A stretch of DNA of 64,000 bases from Pseudocercospora fijiensis CIRAD86 (taxonomy: Eukaryota; Ascomycota; Dothideomycetes; Mycosphaerellales; Mycosphaerellaceae). Every line of letters begins with the position of its first letter. Within the stretch, counting starts at the first letter, position 1. The notes under the pieces are model-generated. The model worked only from the letters and a program-made list of their open reading frames with translations. It did not search any database and was not told the origin of the DNA. A program made the position numbers and the translations under genes. Of this stretch, positions 35,301-48,023 are shown piece by piece. The stretch is from the NCBI RefSeq assembly GCF_000340215.1, contig NW_006921541.1, positions 3,073,527 to 3,137,526 of the forward strand, read 5' to 3'.

Positions 35301-36046
35301 GTAGGTCTTATAAACCCCTTCTTTAAGAGCTCGTCTAGCGACTTCCGTAAAACTAAGAGTTCTTATTTCGATATACTATAGAGCGGGGCCTAAGGGAGTT
35401 AAGGCTAGGATCTGTCTAGTTTCTCCTAGAGTTCTATTATATAATCGATACTAGGACGATAGGGCGCTAACTTATCGGCTTCCCTTTAATAAAATAGCGC
35501 GGCTATATCGCGAACCTCCGGAGGTAATTTCTTCTTTAGCTCCTCGATCGTCGAGTATTCCTTCGTCTTTAGGGCCTTTTTAATATGCTCGGCAATTGTC
35601 GTAGTAAGTAGGCTTCTTATAGCGTTAATCGTAGCGATATTCCCGTTCGTATCGACCTCGCGGTAATAGCGCCCTTTTTTAATTTAATACCGAGCCCTCT
35701 CGTAGTAGTACTATCGTTTCTCGGGCGTAGTCCTAACCTTATTATATACCTTCTATAGGTTCTCTAGGATAAGGGGGAAAGCTAATCCCGGTACGACATA
35801 AGTATATACCGTTTGTTAGAATCCGTTAATTTCTATCTAGAAGGCGACGACTCTAACAATTTTCGCGTCTTATATCGTAGACGACGCTCCTTTTACTTCT
35901 CGGGACTTATAGCTAATATAGCTAAGTCCGAGGCCTTTAGCTAGACCCGTATTAATTGTAGTATAATACTAGCATCCTTCGTCGATAAAAGTAGAAGTTC
36001 TAACGTTATTTTCGAGGACTATATCGGTATATATAAGATTCCCGTT
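32300..36046 (-). pseudogene. Pol of element D: protease, RT, RNase H, integrase, chromodomain, RIP-degraded
   Basis: Reading leftward from the F2 insertion. A protease-like stretch at about 35930-36000 has TFIDEGC where D-S/T-G is expected. RT lies at about 34700-35350, with YIDDVVI intact at about 34928-34942 and the preceding GFIRP and [11 protein letters not shown] motifs clear. RNase H lies at about 34150-34550. Integrase is at about 32950-33900: HHCC region, SIDFIT, SDRDTN and a Glu in DGGPERVN, so the DDE triad can be placed. The chromodomain is at about 32400-32560 with ALVK-W-SGY...PT.EPLDYI. Many TAG/TAA, nearly all at Trp/Gln. The closest known type is the fungal chromoviruses (MAGGY-like); this is a family-level call. 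Confidence 0.92.
36042..36046. repeat. TSD of F2, left copy (ccgtt)
   Basis: It is identical to 48302-48306 on the far side of F2. This fixes the ends of the 12.3-kb element. Confidence 0.88.
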
Positions 36047-36324
36047 AAAGGACGGAAACTAATACTACTACTACTACTTGTAGCAATAGTACAGGCTACC
36101 GAGGGTAATATAACCTATAGCAATATAGGCAGCTATGTTTAGCAAGATAGGATAACGAGACTGTCGCTTAGGCTAATAACTAGAGCCCTACAATATAGGC
36201 ATTGTAGAAGTGTAATATAAACAATGTGCTATACGAGGTTGATGCTCTATCTATAATATAGAAGGAGGCCTCTTATATAGGCTCAAAACTAGCCTATAGG
36301 TATAGGGCCGGTTACTAGCTAATA
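36047..36324 (-). repeat. 3' LTR of F2 (278 bp)
   Basis: Same length as the 5' LTR. The polypurine tract lies on its inner side. Confidence 0.93.
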
Positions 36325-36428
36325 TCCCTCCCTTTCTTCGTATCTAACTAGACACGCTTTATATTGCGCTTAAAACAAACATGTATGCATCCTTAGCGTT
36401 CTTAGCTAAGGCTATTTTTAGAACTCCG

Positions 36429-36453
36429 TAATAATACCCCCGGGGTAGCATTA
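36429..36453. repeat. ORF-boundary palindrome after ORF3 (F2)
   Basis: TAATACCCCCGGGGTAGCATTA-type palindrome about 80 bp beyond the end of ORF3. Confidence 0.8.
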
Positions 36454-36534
36454 ATCCTAGATACTATAATTATGCAAAAACAACTTCCTAAGCAACACTA
36501 TATAGACCTACTATTGCTTTAACGCGCCGTAATC

Positions 36535-39300
36535 CTTACTAGCAATAACCTTATCTGCTAGTCGGTTCTCGAAATCTCCTCCGTATACGTTAAAGCTGTT
36601 AGCACCGAAGTACTGTCCCTCGTAGAAAGCTTAATTAACGAGGAGGTTAGTAGCCTTTTCCTTCGTAGCATTCTCCTAATCGTATAGATATTCCTTAAGT
36701 CCCTTGTTATTAAGCTAGAGGATCTGTTTAACTTCGTTCTAAATAACGTAACTTAACTAAGGAATCCTACTAACTAGGGCGTCGGAGATGCAACTAAGGC
36801 CTTCGACTAAGATAGTAGTAGAGAAGGGGAACGGTACGAAGGTGTTCGAACCTAGAAGGGCGGTTAGATTACAGTGCGCCTTAGCAACCTCGGCGACGGT
36901 TAAGTTGTCGTAACCCTTAATCTTAGTACCGTCGATAACGCGAGAGTAGCCTAGGTTAATTAATATACGGTTGCTCTTAGTCTTTAGATTACTATATAGT
37001 AGGTATAGTATCTAAATAGAGACTTCGCACTCCTTTAGAGGGTTAAGGATCTACTCCGCCTTACGCCCCTTACTATTAGGCTAACTATCGAACATATAGT
37101 CGAGGTCGTCGTCGGTAAGGTGCTTATTAGTAAGCTTGCCGATCTTGCTTAGCGGGACTAGGCTACGAGCCTAGAGCTTCTTAACCTAGTTCGTAAAGAC
37201 CTTAGGCTAATGTATACCTTCGACAATAGTAGAGTAGCTAGTCTTATCCTTAGATATAAGACAGACCTTAATGCGTAGGTAACTAGTACCCTCGCTAGCT
37301 GCGAGCTTAACTATATCTTGTCCGAGACGAGCAGACTCCTTAGAAGGACAGTTTTTATAAGTACCGCTAACCTTAAAGAACTTAGTAGGCTTAGGGACAG
37401 AGATAAGCTCGTATACGTAATTAGGTCGAAGGGCGACAGCTAAGAGCTATAGGGCAGGGTACTAGCGGACGATTTAGTTACTTACACTATAAGTTTGAAG
37501 GGCATTACGGCCTTCCTACTTAGACTTAGGCATCGCACGTATATACTAAAGGTACATTTTAAACTCCTCCTATATTAGGTCGATAAGGAAAGGAAGATGT
37601 ACTCTACGAGGCTCTTACAACTAGCTAAAGACTTAAGGGAAGATAGCATTGCTAGTCTAGCGAAAGCGGTCGAAGGAAGTGCCTTAGCTAAGGATGCCGG
37701 TAACGAACTTGCTCTAGCGATCCGTTAGCGTAAGGGCGCGAGTAATAGTACTAGTAGGGTTAAACGCGTAGAGTCCTAGAGATGTCGGGGCGGCAATAGG
37801 GCGTCTAGGAAACTAGTTAGTATAGGCCTAATTAGCCTTAAGAGTAGCGAAGGCGTCTTAATTAGGAACCTCGCGACTAATCTTTAATAGGCGGCCGACG
37901 AGGACAATCGCCTTAGCACTAGTATAGAGACTACAGACCTTAGCGGCCTTCTTAACATAGTTAGTATATATAGAGAACGGCTCTTCTCCTAGCTTACTAA
38001 GGTCGTCGAGCTATTAATAGATAGATAGGGCGGCAGGAGCTTTACCTATATCGGCTTTAGGAACTATATCGATCTTAGTAATAAGGTGCGTAATAGAGTC
38101 GCTCTTATAAGAACTATAGATGTTCTTAGTTAATAGGATCGGCGAGAGCCCTCTATCTCTACGCTCGCTAAAGGAGCCTTCGGAGGAGATATCTTCTAGT
38201 AGTATATCTAGTATATTAACATCCGAGTTACTATAGTTAGTACTATAGTTAGCCCTAGAAGGGGCGCTATACTTCTCGGTAGCCTTACGGAGGGCCTAGC
38301 GAGTATACAATACCTTCTTGCGCGCTACTTCGGCCTTAGCGCGCTCGTCCTTAACTTCCTAAGGGACCTTGCGGTTGCGGGTCGAGCGACGGTCTTAAGC
38401 CTATATCTCCGCAGCGAGCGCGAGACTAGTAGCTGTATCGGCCTCTGTTTCTAGGCGAAGAGCCTTGCGTTTAAGGACATTAACGATAGGAGCCTCTTAA
38501 CCTTTAACAATAAACCCTATACTATTAATACGATAGCCCTTCTCTTTTAGTAGATCCTTAGTTATCTATATATTGAGATCGATCTAGACAATTGCATCGT
38601 AGTACCGCTTCTAGTAGGATGTCGTAAAGTCGTTAAGCGTAAAGGACAAGTTAAGTAACTACTTGCCTACCTTCTTGCTAGCGGTAGATATACGATAGAT
38701 TATAGTACGAGAAAGGTACTTAGCGCCTTAACGACGGACCTTGTACTTATTAACGAACGAAGAGACCTGCTTTATACGCTCTTATCTACCGTAGGCGAAG
38801 TTAATAAGGCTCTTAGGAAGACTGCTTAGTCCTCCCTAATGTTCGAAGGCCTAGTCGAGGGTCTTAAAGCGCAAGCGAATCTAGGTACCGGCCGTCTCGA
38901 GGCTATAGACGATAGGAAAGGCTTATTCGATATCTATATCGTTAAGGACCTCGCGCTTAAAGACACGCTTACCGATAGACTAACGCAAGTTGTTTATACC
39001 GTATATAACTAAGACAGCAGCCTTCTTAATATTCCTATTAATAACGCGTAGTAGGGTACGAGCGTTCTAGATCTTCTCTTAAGGGTCTTTAAGGGCGGTA
39101 ACGATCTAGAAGCAGTGCTCGAGGCTAGTTGTAGCAGCTAAGGCGCTATCGGAGGGGGCTTCGATCGGGACTAGTACGCCTAGGTTTAGGGCTAGTAGGT
39201 TGCTACTGCTACTAGCGCCTAGCGGATTTAGGGCGCCGGAAGATATCTTAGTCGACCGGAGCGGAAAGGAGTTAGTAACGAGCTTGCAAAAACGTTCGTA
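36535..39300 (-). pseudogene. F2 ORF3: unknown reading frame of about 920 codons, RIP-degraded
   Basis: One minus-strand frame runs from about 39300 to 36535, checked at both ends and in the middle. Its only breaks are TAG and TAA. Near the N-terminus is a Ser-rich, Leu-rich part. Next come a stretch with NLR-W-SIGKRVFKREVL (about 38945-38990) and one with SLINFAYGRDERIKQVSSF (about 38740-38810). A Lys/Arg-rich, coiled-coil-like segment follows (about 38290-38420), then a long C-terminal half including GYSRVIDGTKIKGYDNLTV (about 36900-36955). I recognise no domain and see no signal peptide or clear membrane span. It is bounded by palindromes at 36429 and 39668. It is not homologous, as far as I can tell, to E ORF3. 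Confidence 0.6.
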
Positions 39301-40390
39301 GCTTGTTAATAATAATTAAAGGGTTTAGATAGAAGAGAGGGGGGGTAAGCGGTAGTAAGTTAGTTAGTGCTCGAGTAGAAGAAAGAGCTTAGAAGGCTCG
39401 CCTTAAATAGGGTACGAAGGTAGCGTAGTCCGTATATTCCGGTAAAGCAAACGGATAACGATTACATATAGACCCTAAAAAGTAAAGCTATATACGAGAC
39501 TCCTTTGTTAGTAGAGCGGCTAAAGTTTGACAATCGATCTAGCTAATTGCTAGTAGCGACTACGCGCCTTTATTAACCTCTAGCTTTCGTAGATTCCCGC
39601 GCACTCGAAATGTAACTAGTTAGTTCGAGTACCTAGTAGTAATCTATAGTAGTAAGGCTAGCGGGACTAATAACACCCCCGGGGTAGTATTAGCTTTTCT
39701 CTAGAGATGCTCGGTAACTAGGAGCAAATCGCCTAGGCCTAGCGTAGCTTATATTAGCCTATAGCACTGTCGTTATAGATACAGTATTACCTTTTATAGT
39801 AGTAGGCATGTAAACGTAGCCCGTGCGTTCTTCTTTCTTCTAGACACTAAGCTTAGCGGCCTAAGGTCCCTATTCTTAGAGGCTATAGGCCTAGGTTGCT
39901 ATATCTATCTAAGAGCTAGGAAGGGAGAGGGATCCTCCCTTTCTTAGTGTCCTATATAGCTAGTGCTAATTAGGGCAGGAACATCCTCTAGCAGAGTATC
40001 TTGTTGTCGTTGTTACTTAAGGAAGGTTACTAGAGTCTAGGAATCTAGAGGGAAGTAGTCCTAGAAGGGTAGAGGGGTTAGGTTCGGCTATCTTCCTAAT
40101 ACTACCCCCGGGGTATTATTAGGAAAACACGCCTCGTATAGTTCTATCTAAGGAAACAAGAGCGAAGGAATGAAGTTATAGTAACATTAATCGAAGGTAA
40201 AGGCAAAAGCAAAAGACGACAATAGGATAAACTAAAAGCAACAAACGAGAGTATAAATATTAGCAGGAATAGATAACAGGTAAGGACTAAAGGTATAGGG
40301 CGGCACTACATTAATAGCGCGGAGAACGATCGATAAGAGTAAGGAAGCAACGTAGTAGGGGTAGGTAGAGGTAAGGAAGAGTAAGCAATT
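39301..40390 (-). other. F2 non-coding spacer between pol and ORF3, with two palindromes
   Basis: About 1.1 kb with no supported frame. Palindromes lie at 39668-39692 and 40097-40121; the latter extends to TCCTAATACTACCCC/GGGGTATTATTAGGA. This spacer could hold the promoter or processing site for ORF3, which is inference. Confidence 0.6.
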
Positions 40391-43300
40391 ATTTAGTCTC
40401 GGGATCTAGCTATAATTCTAGGCGGTCTTCGTCGCTAGACTAGTTAGGTTCCTCGGAGTTAGAGTTAGATAGCTAGAAGTCTAGTTCACTATTAGAATCG
40501 GAATCAATATCGGAAACGCTCTATATATAGTTAATCCGTATATAACCCTCCCTCTGTTCTTAAGTTATTCCTAATAGCTTACTAAGACGAACCTAGGGAT
40601 AGGTATAGTTCTTAGGCAGAACAGGATCTATAATAGCGGTAGGATCCTCCTCCCGATAGGCATCTAAGGACGGTAGAGGGTCTATAGAGGTACTAACTTC
40701 CTCCTCGGTCGGCGGAGGGCGGGCAGGTTCGCGTAACTTAACGATCTTCTTTAGATTAGCCCGAGGGTAAGAGTGCTTTAAGGTAGCACTATCTAGCTCC
40801 TAAAGAAGGTATATAGAACCCGAGTAAAGGACCTCCTTTACTCTATAAGGACCCTTCTACTTAAAGGCTAGCTTATAGGAGTAACTATACTCTAGTTCGG
40901 ACCGGTATAGAAGGACTATATCGCTAACCTTTAGAGGTTCCTAATCAACAGTATTATAGTTATTAAAATACTGCTTCGCCTCCTCCCGAAGCTAACGTTG
41001 TCGAGCAAGACCCTCTTAAGAAGTCGTAGTTATATCCTTAAGAGCCTTAGCCCGTAGGGCAAGAAGGTCTACCCTAGTACGAACAGACCCCTAATCGTAA
41101 ACGCCGTACGTGCGATAGGACAATTTAATAGGAAGAACGGCGTCCCTTCTAATTGTAAGCTCTGCTAGCGTAAGTCTAGTCGTATCGACAATAGTAGTTC
41201 GGTCCGTCTAGAGAAGGGCTAGGACGCGGGTAGAAATAGGAACTAATCTGTCGCTACTATTAGTTATCTTAGACAGGGCATTAATTAACGACCGATAGCC
41301 GCGCTTAATAATAGCATTCGACTAGGGATAGTATAGGGAGATACGAACGTTCTTCGCCCTATACGAAATAAGTAGCGCTTAAACCTCCTTAGCTATATTG
41401 TTCGTAGCGTTATCTAAGATAACCTCGTAAGGTGTTCCCTAGCGGTAAAACAGATCCTTAAATAGGAAGGTAGCTATATTACGGGCATTAATAGCACCGC
41501 AACCCTTATAGAAATAATAGGCCTCCGGCTATCGAGAAAGACCCTCTCGAATAATATATAGGCTATTGTTACGGCTAAGATAGACCCTATCGCTATACTA
41601 CCGCTCCCTAACTAACTAGGTAGTAGGGATACGCAGCTCTCTTAGACGCCGGTAGCTATTCCTAAAGTTGCACTTAGGACAGCTCTTATAGTAGCGGGAG
41701 ATATTAGCCTATACGCCGTCCTACTAGTAGCGTCGACGAAGGACATCGAAGGTGCCCTCCGCCGCCTAGTAGCCGAGCTCATCGTAAACGGAACGAAGGA
41801 TTTCTTATCGGGCTGCTAGATCGTTAATAATACGCTAGAGCGGTGTATTAACTATAGCCTGTCGCTAAAGGATACGATCCTTAATAAGGAACCTCCGAGA
41901 ATAGCGAATAATACGACGGTATTAACTCTTTAATAGACTAGGAGCTCTCTTCGTATAGGTAAGGAAGTAGGCGATATTATAGGAGTCGTTAGAGTAGACC
42001 CTATTAAGGATATTATCCCTACCTAGTTCGCCCGCCTTAGCGTCGTCCTAGTTCTCGCTATTAGTAGTAGGGTCTTCGTTAGGCTAGTTACTAGGTTAGT
42101 CGTCGGCAGTAGACCTAGTAATTACTAGTATAGCGTTAATATAGAAGGTAGTAAAGAACGTGCGGTTAATAACCGCGTCGACATCCTCTTCTTCTATTAT
42201 CTCGGCGATGTCTTCCTCTATAGTAGGCCTTCTAGAAAGGCTATCCGGTCTAGTATGCTTCTTGCTAGGAATATAGAAGACGTCGAAATCAAACAAATAG
42301 ATCTAGGCAACCTACCGAGCTATCGTAGAGTTAGGTAGGTCGGAGGCTATACGGTTAAGCTAATAGACTAGCGTCTAAGCGTCGACTTCTAGGCGAAAGA
42401 ACACTCTAAAGAGCTAAGGTCGGAACTTCTTAAGAGCCTTATAGACACTAAGGCACTCTCGCTTGCTAGTATCGTATCGGGCCTCGATAGGTTTCTATAG
42501 ACCGGACTCGTACCGGACAGGGTAGCGTAAGGAGGGCTCCTTACGATTATACTGCATTAGTATCTCGCCGTAGCCTTCCCCGCTCGAGTCGATAGCAACA
42601 GGTAGTAGACCTACGCCTTCCGAGTAGTTAATAGAGGTAAGCGTAGGCGCGCTAATAAGTACCTTAGTAACCTTGTCCTTAGCGGCTTAGTAAACGGAGG
42701 TCTATTCAAACTCTGCATTCTTCTTAAGTAAGGCGTATAGAGGCTTATATACTAACGCAAAATTTTCGACCTAGATACGGAAGTAGGAGACTACTCTAAG
42801 CCAGATCCGGACATCTTTCTAATAGGTAGGGTCTAGCTAGGAAACAATCTTTAGGACCCGTATATTGTTAGGATAGCGGCCGTTCTTATTAGTTATAAAC
42901 CCGACAATGTTTATTCGTTTATATAGGAGCTAAAGCTTCTCCCTATACACCGTTAGGTTAGCTCGCTCTAGGTCGTAGAGGACGCTATCGAGGTTCTAAA
43001 TATGTTCGAGAAAGAACCTACGGATGCTAGGCTCTACTTCTTTATTATCGTACCTAGTTTTAGGGCCCTTAATACCGATGTCGTTAAGGAAAGGCATCGC
43101 TATATAGGAGATATAGGCCGCGAGGACTTAGTTTATAATGCGAACGAACTAGGCTACGGAGTTAGTTGCCCCTTATAGAAGGGTAGTTTGTCTATATAGC
43201 CTAAGAGGTGTCTCGAAACTAGTAAGGTCGCGGCTATTAGGATAGAGAGGGATCTAGTCGTAGCCCGAGAAAACATTAACTAGTAAGGCTACAATATAGT

Positions 43301-44100
43301 TAGCAAAAGCTTCCGAGAACCTATTAGTCTCCGGAGGGAGGTTAGTATCTCTAATCGTAACTGCGTTAAACTTTTATATAGCGTTAATTAGACGGTACTT
43401 CTTTAGTTCCCTAGGAGCTGTCTTCTTCTAAACTAGGAAGTATAGGTTGCGATACGAGGCATAGGAAGGCTCTAAGGTGCTAGCCTTTATACGCTGCCGT
43501 ATTATATCCTTAACTATACCTCTTAGGCTTAGGTTTAGCTTAAACCCTAGGTAAGCCTAAGGCTTATACTCGATCGTTCGGATCCTCTATAGAGGGGCAA
43601 CCTCCGGGTTGATCCTGCCTAGATACGTAAAGTTATATACTAATACGGCTTCGCGGTTGTATAGAAGCTCGTATAGCAAATCTAGTTTAAGATCCGAAAG
43701 CTCGATACTAGGTTTAATATTCGCTAGTCTCTCCGGCGTTAGCCTCGATCCCCTAGGAATAGCGGAGAACTTTTTAGTAATATACCTCTAGTCGTATAGA
43801 CTATCCCTAGGTATTAATATCGCTTCGCGGTTAAGGCACTTTTGTCGCTAGTTAGGATTTCCGCTAGGATTGGACCTATCGGTTATATATACGCTGCCTT
43901 TTACGGGCTTAATCTTGTTAGCTACCCTCTTATATAGGATATACACGCTAACCGCTCGTAATACCCGAGCCCTCTCTCTTTAACGTTAGGCCCGGAGATT
44001 AGCGTAGTAGAACAGCGCGTAAACTTTATTAGAAGTCTCCTTAAGTCGGTAGGTATGTAGCTAGTAATCCTGATTTATAATTCCGGCGAAAACATTAGAT
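40391..44100 (-). pseudogene. Pol of element F2: RT, RNase H, integrase, RIP-degraded
   Basis: RT (about 42800-43750) contains the box PFLNDIGIKGP at about 43070-43095; the family form is FLDD, and TTGAC has become TTAAC, so one catalytic Asp is lost. RNase H ends at 42096-42296 with an unbroken stretch including FDFDVFYIPSKKHTRPDSLSRRP, the typical Ty3/gypsy RNase H tail. The integrase (about 41000-41800) has a RYY...C..C zinc region. The catalytic Glu in the last motif is AAG (Lys) near 41312, again a TG-to-TA change. The C-terminus is acidic (about 40400-40510), with no chromodomain. Pol is in a different frame from gag and separated from it by the palindrome at 44103. Confidence 0.92.
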
Positions 44101-44102
44101 TC

Positions 44103-44127
44103 CTAATAACACCCCCGGGGTAGCATT
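44103..44127. repeat. ORF-boundary palindrome between gag and pol (F2)
   Basis: TCCTAATAACACCCCCGGGGTAGCATTAG. It is read through by the gag frame, which ends within 10 codons after it; pol follows in another frame. Confidence 0.82.
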
Positions 44128-44129
44128 AG

Positions 44130-47100
44130 CTCGGCGCTCTAATTAGTTAGTTCGGATTCGGGCTCGGATAGATCCGCTTCCGGCGGCGATGCCTACGTTA
44201 GCATTATTACCGAGATTCGTATACTAGGTAATCGTTGTACTATTATACTCGCTATCGCTTCGAGCATTCGTCTCTTTAGTATAGAGCCTAGAAACTAGCC
44301 TTGTCGTACGGAGCGGCGCACCTCTAGATATAACCTATTTAAGCTATATTAACTTATAGCGCAGATTGCCGGTCTTATAACCGCGCTATAGCGTTTCCCG
44401 AAGAGTGTTTAGAAGCAGTAAGGATATCCTCGTAGGATTTGCAGCTAGTGTTTCCGATATAACTAGTAAATACGACTCGGTTGCCCTTCTAGTTAGCGAT
44501 AGTTCCTTCCTAGGAGCTATCGTCGTAGTTGCGCTAGATACCCCGGGTTATACGAGACTATAGACGACCTAGAATAATTAGCGTATTCGGGTTAGCGGCA
44601 ATCTAGAAGGTAAAGGAAAAGCATATACCGAAAGCGTCTACTATAATATTATAGTAGGCACCTACTAGCGCAACCTCCCTATTTACTCCCTATATACTAA
44701 GGGAAATATCTCTGTTTATTAGTAGTCGGAGCTATTTAGCCTAGCGCTTACTTATAATAAGTAACTCTAAACTATTATTAAGCATTGCTAGCAACTACTA
44801 ACTATAGCTTCCGATAGTAACTTAAATATAGATAGCAGGAACGACGGTAAAGGAACGGGTAACTACGGAAAGGTCTATATTATTAGGGATAGAGTAAAGT
44901 TCCTTAGGTTGAGGAGGTCCTACTCGACCGATTTATTAGCTAGTAAATCGGACAGCCTTAATAGAAACTAAAACCGAAGCAGGGTCGGCATTATTATCCC
45001 CTCGGCCTATCTCCTTAATCCCCTCTTCGTTAGTATTATCGATAGTCTCCTAGCTCTCGTAGGTTACTAATTCGCCTTCTACTAACTCCTAGGCCCCTAA
45101 AAATTTAGGAAGGAACTGTAGAGAAGAGACGTCGATATAGTCCTCTCGCCCCTATTTACGTCGGAGGGCTATAAGGTCTTTTATAAAGGTAGCATCGTTA
45201 GGAATCCGGCTCTAGAACAGGTTAGTAGGTAAGCCGTATACTAGAAGCTCTCCTATAGACACGTTAGACTTAAGGTCTAGGAACTATAAAGCCTAGAAGA
45301 GAGCATTTGCCTTTGTATCGTAGGAGTTAGTAGGCCCGGTACTATACTTCTTTATATACCTATTAAAGCGAAAGCTCTTTAGGTCGGCTAACTTTCGTTT
45401 ATAGGCCGGCGGGTTAGCTAGGCCTAGGGTACTACTAAGGTCGGTAGTATCATCCTCTATATCGATATCCGGAGTCTCTAAGACCTCCGGAGAGGCTATA
45501 CTAGCTCGGGTTACACGGTCTTCGGCTGTCTAGAGTGTCTTAGTCTTAGCGACTAATTCTCGCTATTTCTTAGCCTTATTAGCTACCTACTTCTTAAGTA
45601 TCCTAGTAGGGGCTGCCGCACTAGGGCGGGTAGGGTTCTACGGGCTCTTACCCTTGCCCTAGGACTAGGTTTAGGACCTTATAGTAGCGTAGACATCTAC
45701 ACTGTTCTTAGTAACCGCGTAAACATTAGTAACTACGTCCGGGTCCTAAGATACAAAGTTGACTTTAATAGGTTTAGTAGTACTATTACTGCTCCGCTCC
45801 TTAACCTATTTTGCCCTAACCTTCTAAGTTTCTCGTTTAGTAATAGCGGCGAGGGTACTGTTCCTAGTGTCCTTAAACTCGATCTTACTACTATACTTCT
45901 TCTCTAGAAGACTCCTAAGTTGAGGCAGCTTCGGAGCTCTACGATCCTACTCGAAGTTAATCTTGTCGCCGGTATCGGTATAGTAGAACCGACTATTTAC
46001 TTATATAACGAGCTTCCTCTTAAGAAGCTCCTTCTAGATAGGGCAGTCTAATTAAACATATTTGAAACCGCCGTACATCTAGCACTTGCTATCTAAGTTA
46101 GAATAGATCTTCCGTATAGCGTAGACGTTAACTAAAGGGGCCTTAGAGTAGTTAGGATCGGAGACCTAGTAGACTAGTAGTATATCCTTTAGTATACTAG
46201 TATTAAGGACCTCCCTAACTCGCTATAGTGCTTTCGTATTAAGGTTAAGCTAGGCTAGGGATTTAGCTAAGTCCGTAACGTCCTAAGAATGCTTAGTAAT
46301 AGTAGGAGTTACGGTACTAGGACTACTTTGCGATTTAGGAAGAAACTTAGGCCCTCTAGTTCCCGAGGCATCGTTCCTTACCTAGGCTAGGTTATTCCGG
46401 TCCTCGCCGTAAATAAACTTCTTTACGTTAGCGGAGCTGTTAATGTCGTCCTTAATAGCCTCTAGGACCTCTTTATACTTCCTAAAGGTCTCGGGATTAG
46501 CTTTGCTAAGCTTGTAGCGACGGAAGACACGCTTAGCCGTAGACTACGGCAACCCTTTAAGGAGTAGCCTTGTTCTCTAAGAATTCTCGAGGTCCTACTA
46601 GTCGATACCGTCCGCTAATTTGACAAACTCGCGGACGTACTCCTTTAGGTCGTTATCTTCGGTGCGCCTCTCTATATAGAGGTTCTTAAGCTACGTACGA
46701 CTGCCTTTAATACGACGGCTATCGCGATCCCGATACTCCCTTATAAAGGCCTGCTTAAAGACCTCCTAGTCGGCATTAGACTTATCGTCCTTTTCTAGGT
46801 AGCTAACTAGGGTTCTAAGGGTTCGGTAAAGCTTAGTAATAGTAGTCCTCGTAAGGGACCGGACCTTGTACTAGTCCGACTCCTCTTCGAGTCCGTACTC
46901 GGCTAAGTTATCCTTAAAGCGTTCTACGTGCGCCGTAGCGTTCTACCCTTCGAATAAAGGGTTCCTACTGCTTCCTAGCTCTAGCGGGCGACGCCTATTC
47001 TAACGGAGAAGGTTAGTTTGCCCTTAAATTATCTTTATAACGATATTATAGAGAGCCTCGGGCGTAGAAGGCTCGATAGCCCCTAGTTCGATAGCGCTTA

Positions 47101-47215
47101 TAACAACTAGTCGTCGCCTGATTTCTTCGTTAATAGGGTCCGGTAGGTTATTAGATTCCGAAGATTCTGCTAATTCGTAATGCTCGCTTTCGCTAGAGCT
47201 TATTCGATTATTATA
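44130..47215 (-). pseudogene. F2 gag with protease-like C-terminus, RIP-degraded
   Basis: Minus-strand frame of about 1,000 codons. The N-terminus is Ser/Glu-rich (RISSSESEHYEL near 47180). The Gag core has the form YRTLRTLVSYLEKDKSNAD...F..AFIREYRDRDSRR (about 46660-46830), with a conserved LKEYVREFVKLADGI. A Lys/Pro-rich middle follows. Near 44780 is an aspartic-protease-like segment AMLNNSLELLIIS, where the family has D-x-G-S; the Asp is Asn. Gag and protease are thus in one frame and RT in the next. Breaks are TAG/TAA. Confidence 0.85.
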
Positions 47216-48023
47216 AAGTAGTTGAAATAAAATGCTATAGGAAAGTGTTTTTAGTATATATTGTAGGTTTAGTTTGTTTCGATGTTGCTATACGAGAAAA
47301 TAGTGTACTAGGCTGTTTTCTTCTAATATTACCCTCGGGGTAGCATTAGATCTTAGCCTCCTAGAGGTCGCCTAGACACCTCTAGGAGCTTCAATTTAGT
47401 AAATTTAGACAAAAGCCGCTTAGAGGAAGGAACTGCAATCTCTATTTATACCTAGATCCTAGAAACTAGCCGCTTTACTAACTATCGTTATCTCCTTTAG
47501 CTAGGCGGGGGGGGCGGGGACCTTCTTTTTCTAGTAGAAGGCTAAGTACTATCCGAACGAGGCAGCGAATCCCGAAATAGTCTATCCGGTTAATAGGGGA
47601 ACTGCCTAGGCATCCGACCTATAATCTAGAAATTGCTATCGTATAGATAGTCTTAGCAAACTAAGCAAGGCCGATAGGTAATTAATCTATCTCCTCCTTA
47701 GGCGGGCGGTAGCTTATCTCGAGCAAGCGGTACTAAATAGGTCTTCGACCCGGAGCCGAGTCCTTAGAAGCTAGCTATAGTTATAGACTAGGCCCTAAGC
47801 TATAATAGTCCTAAGGGTTTGTAGCTTTTCGGGGTTAAAGCGATGCCCTCGTTAAGAGGTTTCTCTACTTGTCGTAACGGCCCCTTAAGATACTTTAGTA
47901 TCGTCCGTATCGTAGGCTCTTATCGTGCCCTCGCTTCGGTTATAGCTATTCGTGCCTAGAGACTACCTTTAATACACCCGAACCTATTAGATATAAAGAG
48001 ATAGCCCTACCTTCGGCTCTAAT
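47216..48023 (-). other. F2 5' leader, with palindrome at 47324-47348
   Basis: It matches the F1 leader (4913-5716). No supported frame. The palindrome lies about 110 bp before the gag frame. A run of G (47505-47515) is present. Confidence 0.65.

Noticed and set aside
36429..39692. F2 ORF3 plus flanking palindromes as an independent DNA transposon with the palindromes as TIRs
   Set aside because: The same palindrome occurs before gag and between gag and pol in F1 and F2, so it is not specific to the ends of this segment. No TSD was seen around it. Kept only as an alternative to test.
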